Under the pieces are notes generated by a model that was not told the origin of the DNA, did no database searches, and saw only the letters and a program-made list of their open reading frames with translations. This document shows, in pieces, positions 1 through 10,538 of a stretch of DNA of 64,000 bases. The stretch is from Neorhizobium petrolearium (GTDB lineage: Bacteria; Pseudomonadota; Alphaproteobacteria; Rhizobiales; Rhizobiaceae), in contig NZ_JAGGJW010000002.1 of assembly GCF_017873175.1 (NCBI RefSeq), positions 310,001 through 374,000 of the forward strand. The letters run 5' to 3'. The stretch's first letter is position 1; every line of letters starts with the position of its first letter. Position numbers and translations under genes: made by a program.

Positions 1-1
1 C

Positions 2-1000
2 GTCAACGACCTCGGCAAGACATTCGGCTCCGGCATGCGGCTCAGCCTTGCGAAACAGGCTGACGAGGTGCGGGCCGTCGACGGCTGCTCTTTCGAGATC
101 AATCGCAGCGAGACGTTGGCACTCGTGGGCGAGTCCGGCTGTGGCAAATCCACGCTCGGGCGGCTCTTGTTGCGGTTGATCGATGCAACCGCGGGCAAGG
201 TCTATTTCGAGAATACTGAACTGACTGACCTGCCCGCTGCGCGCATGCGAGACATGCGCCGCCACCTGCAGATGATCTTCCAGGACCCTTACGGCTCGCT
301 CAGCCCTCGCCGTACGATCGCGCAGATCATCGCCGAACCTCTCGACGTGTTTGGCTTGGTCCGCTCGGGTCGCCAGCGGCGCGAACGCGTCGCCGACCTC
401 ATGACCCAGGTCGGACTTTCGCCAAGCTTCATGGACAGGCATCCGCGCCAGTTCTCCGGCGGCCAGCGCCAGCGCATCGGCATCGCCCGCGCCATCGCCG
501 TCGATCCGAGCTTTATCGTGGCCGACGAACCCGTTTCCGCCCTCGACGTTTCCGTGCAGGCGCAGATCATCAACCTGATGCAGGACTTGCAGAAGCAAAA
601 AGGCTTCTCGTTCCTGTTCATCGCCCATGACCTCGCTGTGGTGCGCCATATTGCCGATCGGGTTGCGGTTATGTATCTCGGCAGGATCGTCGAGATCGGG
701 CCGAAGAAGCAGATCTACGGCATGCCTCAACATCCCTATACGCAGGCGCTTCTATCGGCGGCCCCAGAGCCGGATCCCGACCGCAAGGGAAAGCGGATCA
801 TTTTGGAGGGAGACGTCCCAAGCCCCAAGCGCGTCCCATCAGGGTGCAGTTTTCATACCCGTTGTCCGATCCGTCAGGATATCTGCGGCATCGAGCGGCC
901 ACCCTTGCGCGAGGTGGCGCCGGGTCAGCTCGCGGCCTGTCATTTTGCAAAGCCGTTTCCGATCCCTCGGCCGACGTCATCTCAAGCGGTTCCGGCCTGA
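2..1000 (+). CDS. Dipeptide/oligopeptide ABC transporter ATP-binding protein, DppF/OppF type (5' partial)
   Basis: ATPase subunit that powers a peptide-class ABC importer from the cytoplasmic face. The reading frame is open to the first base of the window, and residues before the first ATG (position 35) already read [11 protein letters not shown], a typical domain start, so the true start lies upstream. Visible motifs are Walker [11 protein letters not shown]-loop [13 protein letters not shown], signature FSGGQRQR, Walker B FIVADEP and the H-loop AHD. The C-terminal oligopeptide-transporter extension with its cysteine cluster ([10 protein letters not shown]) is also present. The rest of the transporter presumably lies to the left. 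The gene is convergent with the solute-binding protein that follows, which may or may not be its partner. Confidence 0.93.
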   Translation, partial: VNDLGKTFGSGMRLSLAKQADEVRAVDGCSFEINRSETLALVGESGCGKSTLGRLLLRLIDATAGKVYFENTELTDLPAARMRDMRRHLQMIFQDPYGSLSPRRTIAQIIAEPLDVFGLVRSGRQRRERVADLMTQVGLSPSFMDRHPRQFSGGQRQRIGIARAIAVDPSFIVADEPVSALDVSVQAQIINLMQDLQKQKGFSFLFIAHDLAVVRHIADRVAVMYLGRIVEIGPKKQIYGMPQHPYTQALLSAAPEPDPDRKGKRIILEGDVPSPKRVPSGCSFHTRCPIRQDICGIERPPLREVAPGQLAACHFAKPFPIPRPTSSQAVPA

Positions 1001-1020
1001 TAAAATCAACAGGAAATGTC

Positions 1021-1056
1021 CGAAGACCGGCGAGGTACGCGCATCGCCGGTCTTCG
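1021..1056. terminator. Inverted repeat between convergent genes, possible terminator
   Basis: Arms of 13 bases at 1021-1033 and 1044-1056 (core GAAGACCGGCGA / TCGCCGGTCTTC) are perfectly complementary around a 10-base loop. The hairpin starts about 20 bases after the stop of the ABC ATPase gene and lies before the convergent binding-protein gene. No clear T-run follows on either strand, so it may be a stability or Rho-assisted structure rather than a classic intrinsic terminator. Confidence 0.55.
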
Positions 1057-1175
1057 CGGGTCCGCGATAGGGTCAGGTCGGAGCTGCTTTTCGAGAAGAG
1101 AACGCACCCTTCTGGAGAAGGCTATCCCCGAAGATCACTCAACAGGGATAGATAGTAGGCGCTGGAAGAATTATA

Positions 1176-2771
1176 TCACGCCGTTTTGGTCGCGCGATGG
1201 AAGCGCCAGCGGGCATAGCCGCTCTTCACTGGGTAACCGAGATCAACGCGTTTGTTGCGCGCCACGGTGAAGGACAGCGTCGACAGGCCGATCAACGGCA
1301 GATCGCGGAGCACCTGCAGCTCGATCTTTTTGCAGAGATCCACATAGGTCTTGTAATCGGTCGCTTGCAGGGCCTGGTTGAGCAGATCGTCGATACCCGG
1401 CATCGCCACGCCGTAATGGCTGTAGGCGCCGCCACCCTTGCCGTCCGGCTTTACTTCCGATTTCGACGAAAGCTGCTGGAAATAAAGCTGCGTCGGGATC
1501 GGCGGATAGCTCGAAGAGTGCATCGCGAGCGTGTTCTTGTCGCTGCGATTGTCGGCGTGATAGGCCGTGTGGTCGCCGATTTTGAGGTTCATGCGCAGAC
1601 CGACGGCACGCAACTGCTCCTGTACGATGAGCATGGTTGAGGAATAATCCTCGCGCTGGCTGCAATTGCTGTCGAAATCGAAGCCGTCGGGAAAACCTGC
1701 TTCCGCCAACAGGGCCTTGGCCTTTTCCGGATCGTACTTGTATTGCAGTTCCGGCGGCAGATCCTCGGTCTTGAAGCCAGCCGGGAAGAAATCCGGCTGC
1801 AGGCCGGCCATGAAGCCACCCATCGGCTTCAGCGCCTCGGCGACCGCATGCCGGTCGATCGCATACATGACCGCCTGACGGACCTTCAGGTTGTCAAAAG
1901 GCTTGCGCTTGAGATTGATATGCAGGGTATTGAACGAACCCGGCTGCGTCATGTCGAACTGCAGGGTGGGGTCACGCTGCAGCATCGAATCCACCCAGCC
2001 CGGTGCACGCACGGCCTCGATCATATCCACGTTGCCGGAGAGCAGCGCCAATGTGCGGGCCGTGGTGTCGGCGATGAAGACGCATTCGACATTGGCAATC
2101 TTTGCCTTGTTGCCCCAATAACCCTCATGGCGCTTCATCGCCTCGCCCCATTCGCTGTCAAAGCGGGTGAGCTCGTAGGGACCGGTGCCGACCGCATCCG
2201 TCATGAACTTCTCAGCGCCGATCTTGTCGAAGGCCTTCTTCGAAACGATCACAGTATTGTTGGAAAAGATCGTGGTGCCGAGCAGGTTCACGTCGGGTGT
2301 CTTCAGCGTGATTTCGACCTCGTAAGGTCCCTTGGCGACCACGTCCGCGACGTTCGACATGATGGTTCTGTTGGTGCCGTCGGCAATTGCACGCTTGTAG
2401 GAAAAGACGACGTCATCGGACGTCATCTCGCCATACCCCTTGTGGAACTGCACGCCCTGACGAAGCTTGAAATTCCAGGTTTTGGCGTCCGGGGAAGATG
2501 TCCATTCGGTCGCGAGCGTCGGCACATATTTGTCGGGCGAGGTGGCGAAATCGCCGTCTTCCGGACGGACGAGCTGTTCGTACATCTGCTCCGTCGCCCA
2601 ATTGTCGGACCCTTGCGTCGTGAAGTTCGGATCACTGGTACGCGGCCCGCCTGCGGCAATCCCGATGCGGATGACGTCGGTGTCCTGGGCATTGGCTGCG
2701 CGGACGCCCATTGTGCTCAATGCCGTGGCAGCGGCAGCCAGTTCAAGAAATTCCCTTCTGTTCAAGCTCAT
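1176..2771 (-). CDS. ABC transporter substrate-binding protein, family 5 (dipeptide/nickel type)
   Basis: Periplasmic receptor of about 531 residues for a Dpp/Opp-class importer. The N-terminus carries a twin-arginine signal (LNRREFLELAAAATAL, then an Ala-rich stretch to ANAQ), suggesting Tat export. The body has family features: TLATEWTSSPDAKTWNFKLR, the VQFHKG motif, and RQAVMYAIDR. Two ATGs occur in tandem at 2774 and 2771; GGGAGGAG is better spaced for the second. It is the last gene of the leftward unit with the CoA-transferase, hydratase and enolase-superfamily genes, so its ligand is probably the substrate of those enzymes. Permeases are not inside the window; they may belong with the partial ATPase gene at the left edge. 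Ligand unknown. Confidence 0.93.
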   Translation of the reverse strand: MSLNRREFLELAAAATALSTMGVRAANAQDTDVIRIGIAAGGPRTSDPNFTTQGSDNWATEQMYEQLVRPEDGDFATSPDKYVPTLATEWTSSPDAKTWNFKLRQGVQFHKGYGEMTSDDVVFSYKRAIADGTNRTIMSNVADVVAKGPYEVEITLKTPDVNLLGTTIFSNNTVIVSKKAFDKIGAEKFMTDAVGTGPYELTRFDSEWGEAMKRHEGYWGNKAKIANVECVFIADTTARTLALLSGNVDMIEAVRAPGWVDSMLQRDPTLQFDMTQPGSFNTLHINLKRKPFDNLKVRQAVMYAIDRHAVAEALKPMGGFMAGLQPDFFPAGFKTEDLPPELQYKYDPEKAKALLAEAGFPDGFDFDSNCSQREDYSSTMLIVQEQLRAVGLRMNLKIGDHTAYHADNRSDKNTLAMHSSSYPPIPTQLYFQQLSSKSEVKPDGKGGGAYSHYGVAMPGIDDLLNQALQATDYKTYVDLCKKIELQVLRDLPLIGLSTLSFTVARNKRVDLGYPVKSGYARWRFHRATKTA

Positions 2772-2801
2772 CATCTCCTCCCAAAGACAAGTTTGAGTCT
2801 A

Positions 2802-3914
2802 TCAGCCTCGCCGTTTCTCCAATTCGGCATCAAGGACCATCAGACCGAGACCCGGCCCGTTCGGCACCATGAATTTACCGTCAGTTGGAATCGGCGGGTT
2901 CTCGAAAGCCACATGCATGCGGGTCGAGGGATCGGCAAACTCGGCGGGCTTGGTGAGGTGCATGATGGTCGCGAGCACATGCAGATTCGCCGCGTGCGCG
3001 ATGGTCGGCTGCGTCTGATGCGGCACCAGCTCGACCCCGTGCGCATGGCAGATCGCGGCGCATTGCATGAGCCCGGTAATGCCGCCCATCTTGACGATAT
3101 CCGGCTGCACCATACGGACCCCGGCATTGATCATGTCGACGAGCGCTTGGGTAGTGTAAGTCTGCTCCGCCGCCGAAACGGTGATATCGAGTCGCTGGGC
3201 GACCTCCCCCATCGCACGAACGTTATAGTGCTGCACCGGCTCTTCGAACCAGATATAGCCGAGCTCCTCCAAGGTCCGCCCGACCCGGATCGCACCACCG
3301 ACCGAATATTGGTTGTTGGCATCAAAGGCGAGCGGGAAATCGTCGCCGACGAGCTTGCGAACCGCTTTCGCCTTTGCGATATCGCCCGGGATGTCATAGT
3401 CCTGCCGGGTACGGTCGCCATCCCAGCGGATCTTGATGGCGGCCGGCGTCTCTTTCTTCCAGCGTGCCTCGACAACACGCAGGACTTCATCGACGGTGCG
3501 CCCGGCATTGCCCCCGATCGAAGCGTAGAACGGCACCTCGGTGCGCCATCCGCCACCGAGCAGTTTGAAGATCGGCTGGTTGAAGTACTTTCCCTTGATG
3601 TCCCAGAGCGCAATGTCAAGCGCAGCGAGCGCCCCGGTCACGGCGCCTTCCGGCCCGAGCTTCACGTATCTATGCAAAAGCCTGTCATAGAGCACCGCCT
3701 GGTCCAGCGCATCCGCACCGACCAGGGACGGCGCGAAGTCCCGCACCACACCGAGCGAATGCTCGCCGCCCATCATCGGCGAAGCCTCGCCATATCCGAC
3801 GATCCCGTCGACCGTCGTCACCCGAACGATCGCACTGCGGCGACCCGGCGGCTCGTTCGGCTCCCACATCACCTGAAAAGCCTCTACGGATTTAATGATC
3901 GTCGGCGTACCCAC
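2802..3914 (-). CDS. Mandelate racemase/muconate-lactonizing enzyme family protein (enolase superfamily)
   Basis: Cytoplasmic Mg-dependent enzyme of 370 residues that should abstract a proton alpha to a carboxylate, giving dehydration, racemisation or cycloisomerisation. The three metal ligands are visible in order: Asp in LAFDANNQ, Glu in WFEEP and Glu in SAAEQT. A Lys-x-Arg motif (IKIRWDGD) takes the place of the usual KxK base, followed by QPDIVKMGG and a His in VPHQTQP, consistent with the mandelate racemase subgroup. The start is GTG at 3914 with GAGG eight bases upstream. A terminator-like hairpin lies 30 to 47 bases before the start, and an operator about 200 bases before it. The gene is 27 bases upstream of the binding-protein gene. 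Acid sugars are common substrates for this subgroup, but I cannot assign one. Confidence 0.9.
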   Translation of the reverse strand: MGTPTIIKSVEAFQVMWEPNEPPGRRSAIVRVTTVDGIVGYGEASPMMGGEHSLGVVRDFAPSLVGADALDQAVLYDRLLHRYVKLGPEGAVTGALAALDIALWDIKGKYFNQPIFKLLGGGWRTEVPFYASIGGNAGRTVDEVLRVVEARWKKETPAAIKIRWDGDRTRQDYDIPGDIAKAKAVRKLVGDDFPLAFDANNQYSVGGAIRVGRTLEELGYIWFEEPVQHYNVRAMGEVAQRLDITVSAAEQTYTTQALVDMINAGVRMVQPDIVKMGGITGLMQCAAICHAHGVELVPHQTQPTIAHAANLHVLATIMHLTKPAEFADPSTRMHVAFENPPIPTDGKFMVPNGPGLGLMVLDAELEKRRG

Positions 3915-3925
3915 TGCGCATCCTC

Positions 3926-3961
3926 AATAAAAAAGCAAAACCGCCCGCGCATGAGCGCGGG
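3926..3961 (-). terminator. Intrinsic-terminator-like hairpin upstream of the enolase-superfamily gene
   Basis: On the minus strand CCCGCGC-TCAT-GCGCGGG (3961-3944) forms a perfect 7-bp GC stem with a 4-base loop. It is followed by CGGTTTTGC and a run of six T (to about 3928), the form of a Rho-independent terminator. It lies after the MaoC-type gene and only 30 bases before the GTG of the next gene in the same direction, so it may attenuate read-through or separate two transcripts. Confidence 0.7.
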
Positions 3962-4116
3962 TTGAAAAGTCCTTTGGCACTGTCCCGGCAACACCCGGCA
4001 GACAGTTAGATGCATGACATGCTGTGCTGAAGTCTCGCGCGACCCTCCCGACCGCATCGATCACCGTGATCGGTCTGTCGCCGCCACATTCCTCCGTATT
4101 AACAGCATTGCGCAGT

Positions 4117-4132
4117 TTGCATCCGTATGCAA
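4117..4132. promoter_or_regulatory. Candidate LacI-family operator (site 2)
   Basis: TTGCATCCGTATGCAA is palindromic apart from one central base and differs at one position from the perfect 16-bp palindrome at 7445-7460. The central CG and 16-bp symmetry are typical of LacI-family operators. It lies in the 264-bp gap between the MaoC-type gene and the enolase-superfamily gene, so that part of the unit may have its own regulated promoter. Confidence 0.75.
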
Positions 4133-4178
4133 GCACCATCTGCAAAAAAGCGGAATGAAGGGCGGCGCCTGATGATGA

Positions 4179-5009
4179 TCACGAAGACACCTGCTCAAAG
4201 GCATAGATCTGGGTTCGGAGAAATCGTGCGACCAGCTTTCCATCCGCCAGCATGAATTCCTCGCTTTCGAGATAATGCTTGCCTTTGCGGAGATAGGCTC
4301 CTGCGACCGCACCGACAACGGCAAGCCGCTGCCCCGGCCTCGCCTGAGCGAAATGCTGTGTCTCGATCCCCGTCAGGACCACCGGAGTGGGAAACCTGAA
4401 GCTGTTGTTCGTATCGCCCATGGCAAGTCGCATCAGGCATCCCGAATGAACGACCGCCTCCCGCTCGTAGAAAGGATCGGCCTCCCCGAAGGCGCGCAGG
4501 GAAGCCTTAAAATCAGCATCCGTCAGGATCCGGTTGGCCGTGGTGAGAGGCATGCCCCGGCTGAGGTCTCCCGCCTCAACCGGTGGAGGAATCTCAGGCC
4601 TTACAACGGCGGCAAACCTTGACAGATCCGGCAGGTCCGGCGACTCCTCCGGCAATCCGATCCAGCCGGCGGCAACCTCGTCACCATCCTCATTCATAAC
4701 CGAGACCTCCGCCCGGCATATCCTGCCTTTATATTGAAGAGAACCTGCGCGCATCACCAGACGGTCGCCGTTATAGACCGGTCGGCGGAAGCGCACGCCC
4801 ATGCCGCCGCGGATCATCCAATCCTCGGCCCAGGCGTGAAGCGCGAGACGGCTGATATGGCCGTAAACGAAGGCGCCTGGAACGAGTGCTGCCTTGTAGC
4901 CGCGTGATCTCGCCACCGCGTCGTCATGGATCGACCCTTTGTAGCGCGGGTCATCGTCGAGCCGGATGTTAACGGCCAGTTCTCGTGGAAAGACGGGAGA
5001 TGAATTCAT
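4179..5009 (-). CDS. MaoC-like acyl-CoA dehydratase/hydratase (hot-dog fold)
   Basis: Protein of 276 residues resembling the double hot-dog MaoC/R-hydratase family, which adds water to or removes it from acyl-CoA thioesters. The segment GYKAALVPGAFVYGHISRL resembles the hydratase motif with a conserved Gly and His. It is followed by the usual strand VRFRRPVYNGDRLVMRAG. A second weaker hot-dog half follows (VVLTGIETQHFAQARPGQRL). ATG at 5009 is only three bases after the stop of the CoA-transferase gene, so the two are almost certainly translated from one message. The pairing suggests that a free acid is activated to its CoA ester and then hydrated or dehydrated. Substrate unknown. Confidence 0.85.
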   Translation of the reverse strand: MNSSPVFPRELAVNIRLDDDPRYKGSIHDDAVARSRGYKAALVPGAFVYGHISRLALHAWAEDWMIRGGMGVRFRRPVYNGDRLVMRAGSLQYKGRICRAEVSVMNEDGDEVAAGWIGLPEESPDLPDLSRFAAVVRPEIPPPVEAGDLSRGMPLTTANRILTDADFKASLRAFGEADPFYEREAVVHSGCLMRLAMGDTNNSFRFPTPVVLTGIETQHFAQARPGQRLAVVGAVAGAYLRKGKHYLESEEFMLADGKLVARFLRTQIYAFEQVSS

Positions 5010-5012
5010 GCT

Positions 5013-7379
5013 TCAACCGTCCGGGAAAGGTACGGCCGCCATCGCATCGCTCTTGGAAATGCGATCGATGTCGCAGGCCGAAAAGGCTAATATGTGCCGA
5101 AGCACATGCTGATTATGGCCACCGAATTGCGGCGCGGCGCGGCGCTGGCTTCCGGGCGTACGGCTCAAATGAATGGGCAGGCCGGGATGGCGATGTCGCC
5201 CCGCATCGGGATGATCGAGTTCGGTGAAGAACCCGCGATAGGCAAGATAGGTGCTCGCCGCGACATCGGCTGCGTTTGCGACAGGAGCGGCCGCCACGCC
5301 GGCATATTGCAGAAGCCTTGCGACAGCATGCTTGTCCCGGATCGCCGTCCATTCGCAGATGATGGAGGTCAACTCCGCCTCGTTACGCTTGCGAGCGGCA
5401 AGATCAGAGAAGCGCGGATCGGAGGCAAGCTCGGGCCGGCCCATGGCCGCGCAAAGGGCAACCCACTGTCTGTGGTCCTCCGCGGCAATGACCACCCATT
5501 GATCCTCGCCTCGCGCAGGGAAGGCGTCATGCGGCGCCATGTGCAGAACCCGGTTCCCATCCGGTGGCGGGTCGCCTCCGGTTTCCGCGGCAAGCAGAAG
5601 CTCGGCGCCGATGAACTGCATGGCCGCCTCCACCTGCGGCACCTCGATATACTGGCCTTCACCTGTCCGGTCGCGATGATAAAGCGCCATCAGGATGGCG
5701 GCGGCGGCATTGAAGCCGCCGATCGGATCGAGATAGGAAGGGCCGCTATTTTCCGGCTGGCCGCCAGGATAGCCCATCATTGCCGACATGCCCGTCGCCA
5801 TTTCCATCGTTGGCCCGAGCGCCGCATAGCTCGACATCGGTCCTCTGCCTCCGAAGGCCGGCAATTCCGCGACAATGATATCGGATTTGATCGCGGCCAG
5901 GCTCTCATAGTCGAGCCCGAGCTTGGCGAGCGTGCCCGGCCGGAAATTGCAGATCAGTACATCGGCGACGGCTACGAGACGGCGAAGCGTCTTGCGCCCT
6001 TCCTCCGTCTTCAAGTTCAGGATGCACGAGAGCTTGTTGACGTTCTGGGAGTTGAACAGGAAGGAGCGGTCGAAGGGTCGGGAGCCCGCTTCACCATCTG
6101 GAAAGTTGATCGGATTGGGTTTCTCCCTGTTGAGCCGCCAGGAATTCACGCGGTTCGGCGATTCCACATGGATCGACTGCGCGCCGAAATAGGCAAGCAC
6201 CCGACCCGCCATGGGACCGGCCCAGGCCGTCGTGATCTCGATGACCCTCAGGCCTTCAAGCGGTAGCCTCGGAGACGATTGCCGAGGTGGTATCCGTTCC
6301 GGGGGCGTCCAGGCGATCTTACCGTTCGCCTCGCCGAGAGCCGGCGCGCCAGATGCGACTTTGCGCGGCGTAACGCTCATCCGGTAAGGCGTGCCGAGGA
6401 TCAGCCGTCCATCTGCCTTTTCCCAGTAATTCCGGTCGTTGAGATGGCCGTTCTGCAACTGCTCGGACGGCCGGTAAGCCTTCGCGGCGATGACCTGCGC
6501 CTTCTGAAGCCGCTCCACCAGTTCCTCGGCGCACTGATCCGTAACCTTTTCCTGAATGATCTCGTAAAGGGTTTCCCAATTCGCCCGGCGCACAGCCGGC
6601 TCGGCAAAACGCGGATCGTTTTCCAGATGCGGCAGGTCGAGCGCCGTGCAGACAGCATGCCAGCGATGATTGTAGATCCAGATGCAGACCCAGCCGTCGC
6701 GACATTTCACCTGGCCCGCGGGGATCGTCTGATCCTGCCGCGTGTGGATGGAGCCGTTGTAGATGTGCCGCATCACATAAGGGAAGCACATGGCCGCAGC
6801 AGTCTCCGCCGCATCGACCGAGACGACCTGACCGAGATTGCTGGAATGGCGCTCGTGCAAGGCGACGAGAATGCCGATGCAGGTCGCCAAACCTGCCGCG
6901 TAAGAGGCGCGGTTTCCGACACCATAAAGCGGTTCGTGTCCATAGGCGCCGTTGTTGTTCATCATGCCGGACAGCGCCTGAAGGACGATCTCCGGCCCTC
7001 GCCAATCCTCCAGCGGTCCATCCCGCCCGAAGGCACTGACCGATGCTGCGATACAGCCGGGATTCAGTCGCTCCACGCGCTGCGGATCGAAATCCTCCGG
7101 CAGAATCGCAACGTCCGCCGCAGCCAGCATCGCGTCACGCCGTTCGGCATCCGCCCGGTCGACGACGATGGAACGCTTGCCAGCGTTGAGGTGCCAGAAA
7201 TGCAAGGACAGATTGGGCTCAGTCACCGAAAATGGCTGCATGCGGCGAATGGCAGAGCCTTCCACAGGCTCTATCAGCGTGACGTCCGCCCCGAAATCCG
7301 CCAGCAGGCGTGCACAATACTGCCCTGCCAGGCTATCCGAGAAATCGACGACCCGCAGGCCGTCCAATGCCGTGGGCAT
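5013..7379 (-). CDS. Two-domain CoA-transferase family III (CaiB/BaiF) fusion protein
   Basis: Cytoplasmic CoA-transferase of about 788 residues made of two CaiB/BaiF-like halves in one chain. Each half starts with the family signature: TALDGLRVVDFSDSLAGQ near residue 3 and LPLEGLRVIEITTAWAGPMA in the second half (about residue 372). Each also has the mid-domain GQVVSVDAAE or GQYIEVPQVE segment, where by eye Glu occupies the place I associate with the catalytic Asp of formyl-CoA transferase. Usual single-domain members are about 400 residues. The open frame runs upstream to 7478, but ATG 7379 has GGTGGAGG at good spacing. Upstream alternatives (TTG 7478, ATG 7445, ATG 7427) lack a ribosome site, and the ATG at 7445 falls in the operator. 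First gene of the LacI-controlled unit. Confidence 0.9.
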   Translation of the reverse strand: MPTALDGLRVVDFSDSLAGQYCARLLADFGADVTLIEPVEGSAIRRMQPFSVTEPNLSLHFWHLNAGKRSIVVDRADAERRDAMLAAADVAILPEDFDPQRVERLNPGCIAASVSAFGRDGPLEDWRGPEIVLQALSGMMNNNGAYGHEPLYGVGNRASYAAGLATCIGILVALHERHSSNLGQVVSVDAAETAAAMCFPYVMRHIYNGSIHTRQDQTIPAGQVKCRDGWVCIWIYNHRWHAVCTALDLPHLENDPRFAEPAVRRANWETLYEIIQEKVTDQCAEELVERLQKAQVIAAKAYRPSEQLQNGHLNDRNYWEKADGRLILGTPYRMSVTPRKVASGAPALGEANGKIAWTPPERIPPRQSSPRLPLEGLRVIEITTAWAGPMAGRVLAYFGAQSIHVESPNRVNSWRLNREKPNPINFPDGEAGSRPFDRSFLFNSQNVNKLSCILNLKTEEGRKTLRRLVAVADVLICNFRPGTLAKLGLDYESLAAIKSDIIVAELPAFGGRGPMSSYAALGPTMEMATGMSAMMGYPGGQPENSGPSYLDPIGGFNAAAAILMALYHRDRTGEGQYIEVPQVEAAMQFIGAELLLAAETGGDPPPDGNRVLHMAPHDAFPARGEDQWVVIAAEDHRQWVALCAAMGRPELASDPRFSDLAARKRNEAELTSIICEWTAIRDKHAVARLLQYAGVAAAPVANAADVAASTYLAYRGFFTELDHPDAGRHRHPGLPIHLSRTPGSQRRAAPQFGGHNQHVLRHILAFSACDIDRISKSDAMAAVPFPDG

Positions 7380-7444
7380 CCGCGCCTCCACCAATCCGCT
7401 TGCCGACAGGGTCTCCTCCCCTGCCATTACAAAAGTAGCGCGCA

Positions 7445-7460
7445 TTGCATACGTATGCAA
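7445..7460. promoter_or_regulatory. LacI-family operator (site 1), perfect 16-bp palindrome
   Basis: TTGCATACGTATGCAA is a perfect palindrome centred on CG. It lies in the divergent gap between the CoA-transferase gene (start 7379) and the LacI-type regulator gene (start about 7557). The near-identical copy at 4117-4132 supports it as the recognition site of that regulator. Confidence 0.85.
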
Positions 7461-7556
7461 GATTGGCTTCTGTTCCAATTCGTCGTATTGAAGGAAGGCT
7501 GATTAAGCGATAGGGAGAATCTCGCAACGGTTGCAACGGTGCCAGGGAGTGCGGCA

Positions 7557-8594
7557 TTGAATAATACGACCAGCGAAAAAGTGCGGCGCAAGCCGATGAC
7601 GGCACGCGAGCTCGCGCGGATGATCGGCGTCAGCCAGTCGGCCATTTCGCGCGCCTTCACACCCGGGGCGAGCATTGCACCGCAACTCCGGGCGAAAATC
7701 CTGCGCCATGCCGAAGACGTCGGTTATCATCCCAATGCTATCGCCAGCATGCTTTCGAAGAGCCGGACGAACATCGTCGGCATCGTCATCTCGGACATGC
7801 AGAACCCTTTCTATCCGGCGCTTATCGAGAGACTTTCACGCGGGCTGCAGCGCATCGGCTTGCAGAGTCTGATGTTCAACATCACAAAGGGCGCCGATCT
7901 GGAGGAACAGCTTTCAGCGCTCAGACGCTATAACGTCGATGCGGTCATTATCATTTCCGCGACGATCCTGTCCGGCCCGACTCTGCGTTGGGCAACAGAG
8001 GATCGGGCGGCGATCCTGATCAACCGCGTCGCGGAAGATGCGGAACTGAGTTGCGTGATCTGCGACAATATCGAGGGCGCGAGGGCGATCGCCGATCATT
8101 TCCACGAGATCGGGCGCCGCCGTATCGCTTATGTGGCGGGCCTTTCGCACACGACCACCAACCGCGAGCGTCAGAGCGCCTTTATCACCCGCATCGCCGA
8201 GCACGGCATGACGCTGTCTGCACTGATCGATGGCGGCGAGTACAGCTATTATGCAGGGCGAAACGCGGCGCTCGATATTCTGGCCCGCGGAGAGACTGAC
8301 GCGATCTTTTTTGCCAACGATATTCTCGCGGTCGGCGGTGTCGACGCACTTCAGGAAAATGGCGTACGCGTGCCGGAGGATATCGCGGTTGCCGGCTTCG
8401 ACGACATCGCCATGGCGGGCTGGCCGCATTACAGCCTGACGACATTCCGCCAGCCGATCGACACGCTTGTCGATGTCACGGTAACCATGCTCGAAGACGG
8501 CTCCTGCGCGCCTGGCAAGCTGCCGACCATTCGCAGGATTTCCGGCGAACTTATCAAACGCCGCTCGACGATGGGGGCGGCCTCGCCAGCCTAA
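7557..8594 (+). CDS. LacI family transcriptional regulator
   Basis: DNA-binding repressor of about 345 residues. The N-terminal helix-turn-helix reads TARELARMIGVSQSAISRAF, with the LacI hinge region (GYHPNAIASMLSKSRTNIVG), followed by a periplasmic-binding-like effector domain (GIVISDMQNPFYPALIERL; PEDIAVAGFDDIAMAGW near the C-terminus). I chose TTG 7557 because AGGGAG lies seven bases upstream; an in-frame GTG at 7539 has no clear ribosome site. It is divergent from the CoA-transferase unit, and the gap holds a perfect palindrome, so it most likely represses that unit in response to a pathway metabolite. Confidence 0.93.
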   Translation: MNNTTSEKVRRKPMTARELARMIGVSQSAISRAFTPGASIAPQLRAKILRHAEDVGYHPNAIASMLSKSRTNIVGIVISDMQNPFYPALIERLSRGLQRIGLQSLMFNITKGADLEEQLSALRRYNVDAVIIISATILSGPTLRWATEDRAAILINRVAEDAELSCVICDNIEGARAIADHFHEIGRRRIAYVAGLSHTTTNRERQSAFITRIAEHGMTLSALIDGGEYSYYAGRNAALDILARGETDAIFFANDILAVGGVDALQENGVRVPEDIAVAGFDDIAMAGWPHYSLTTFRQPIDTLVDVTVTMLEDGSCAPGKLPTIRRISGELIKRRSTMGAASPA

Positions 8595-8675
8595 CGCAAA
8601 TAGTGCGATGCTTTCGGGACACCTGCTTTGCAAGGACACAGCGAGAGCATCCTGAGAAGATGAACCGTCTACCCG

Positions 8676-10508
<1,833 letters not shown>

Positions 10509-10538
10509 GATCGTTCTCTTCCTGTCGTCTTGTTCGGC

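Noticed and set aside
1743..3965. Open frame of 740 codons on the plus strand
   Set aside because: It lies antisense across the binding-protein and enolase-superfamily genes, both well supported by motifs. The translation is arginine/histidine-rich with no recognisable domain, typical of antisense frames in GC-rich DNA.
3924..4145. Open frame of 73 codons on the minus strand in the gap before the enolase-superfamily gene
   Set aside because: The frame runs through the operator and the terminator hairpin, has no family resemblance and no good ribosome site. A shorter 27-codon frame from 4089 has a Shine-Dalgarno-like GGAGGA, but it is too close to its ATG to argue for a leader peptide.
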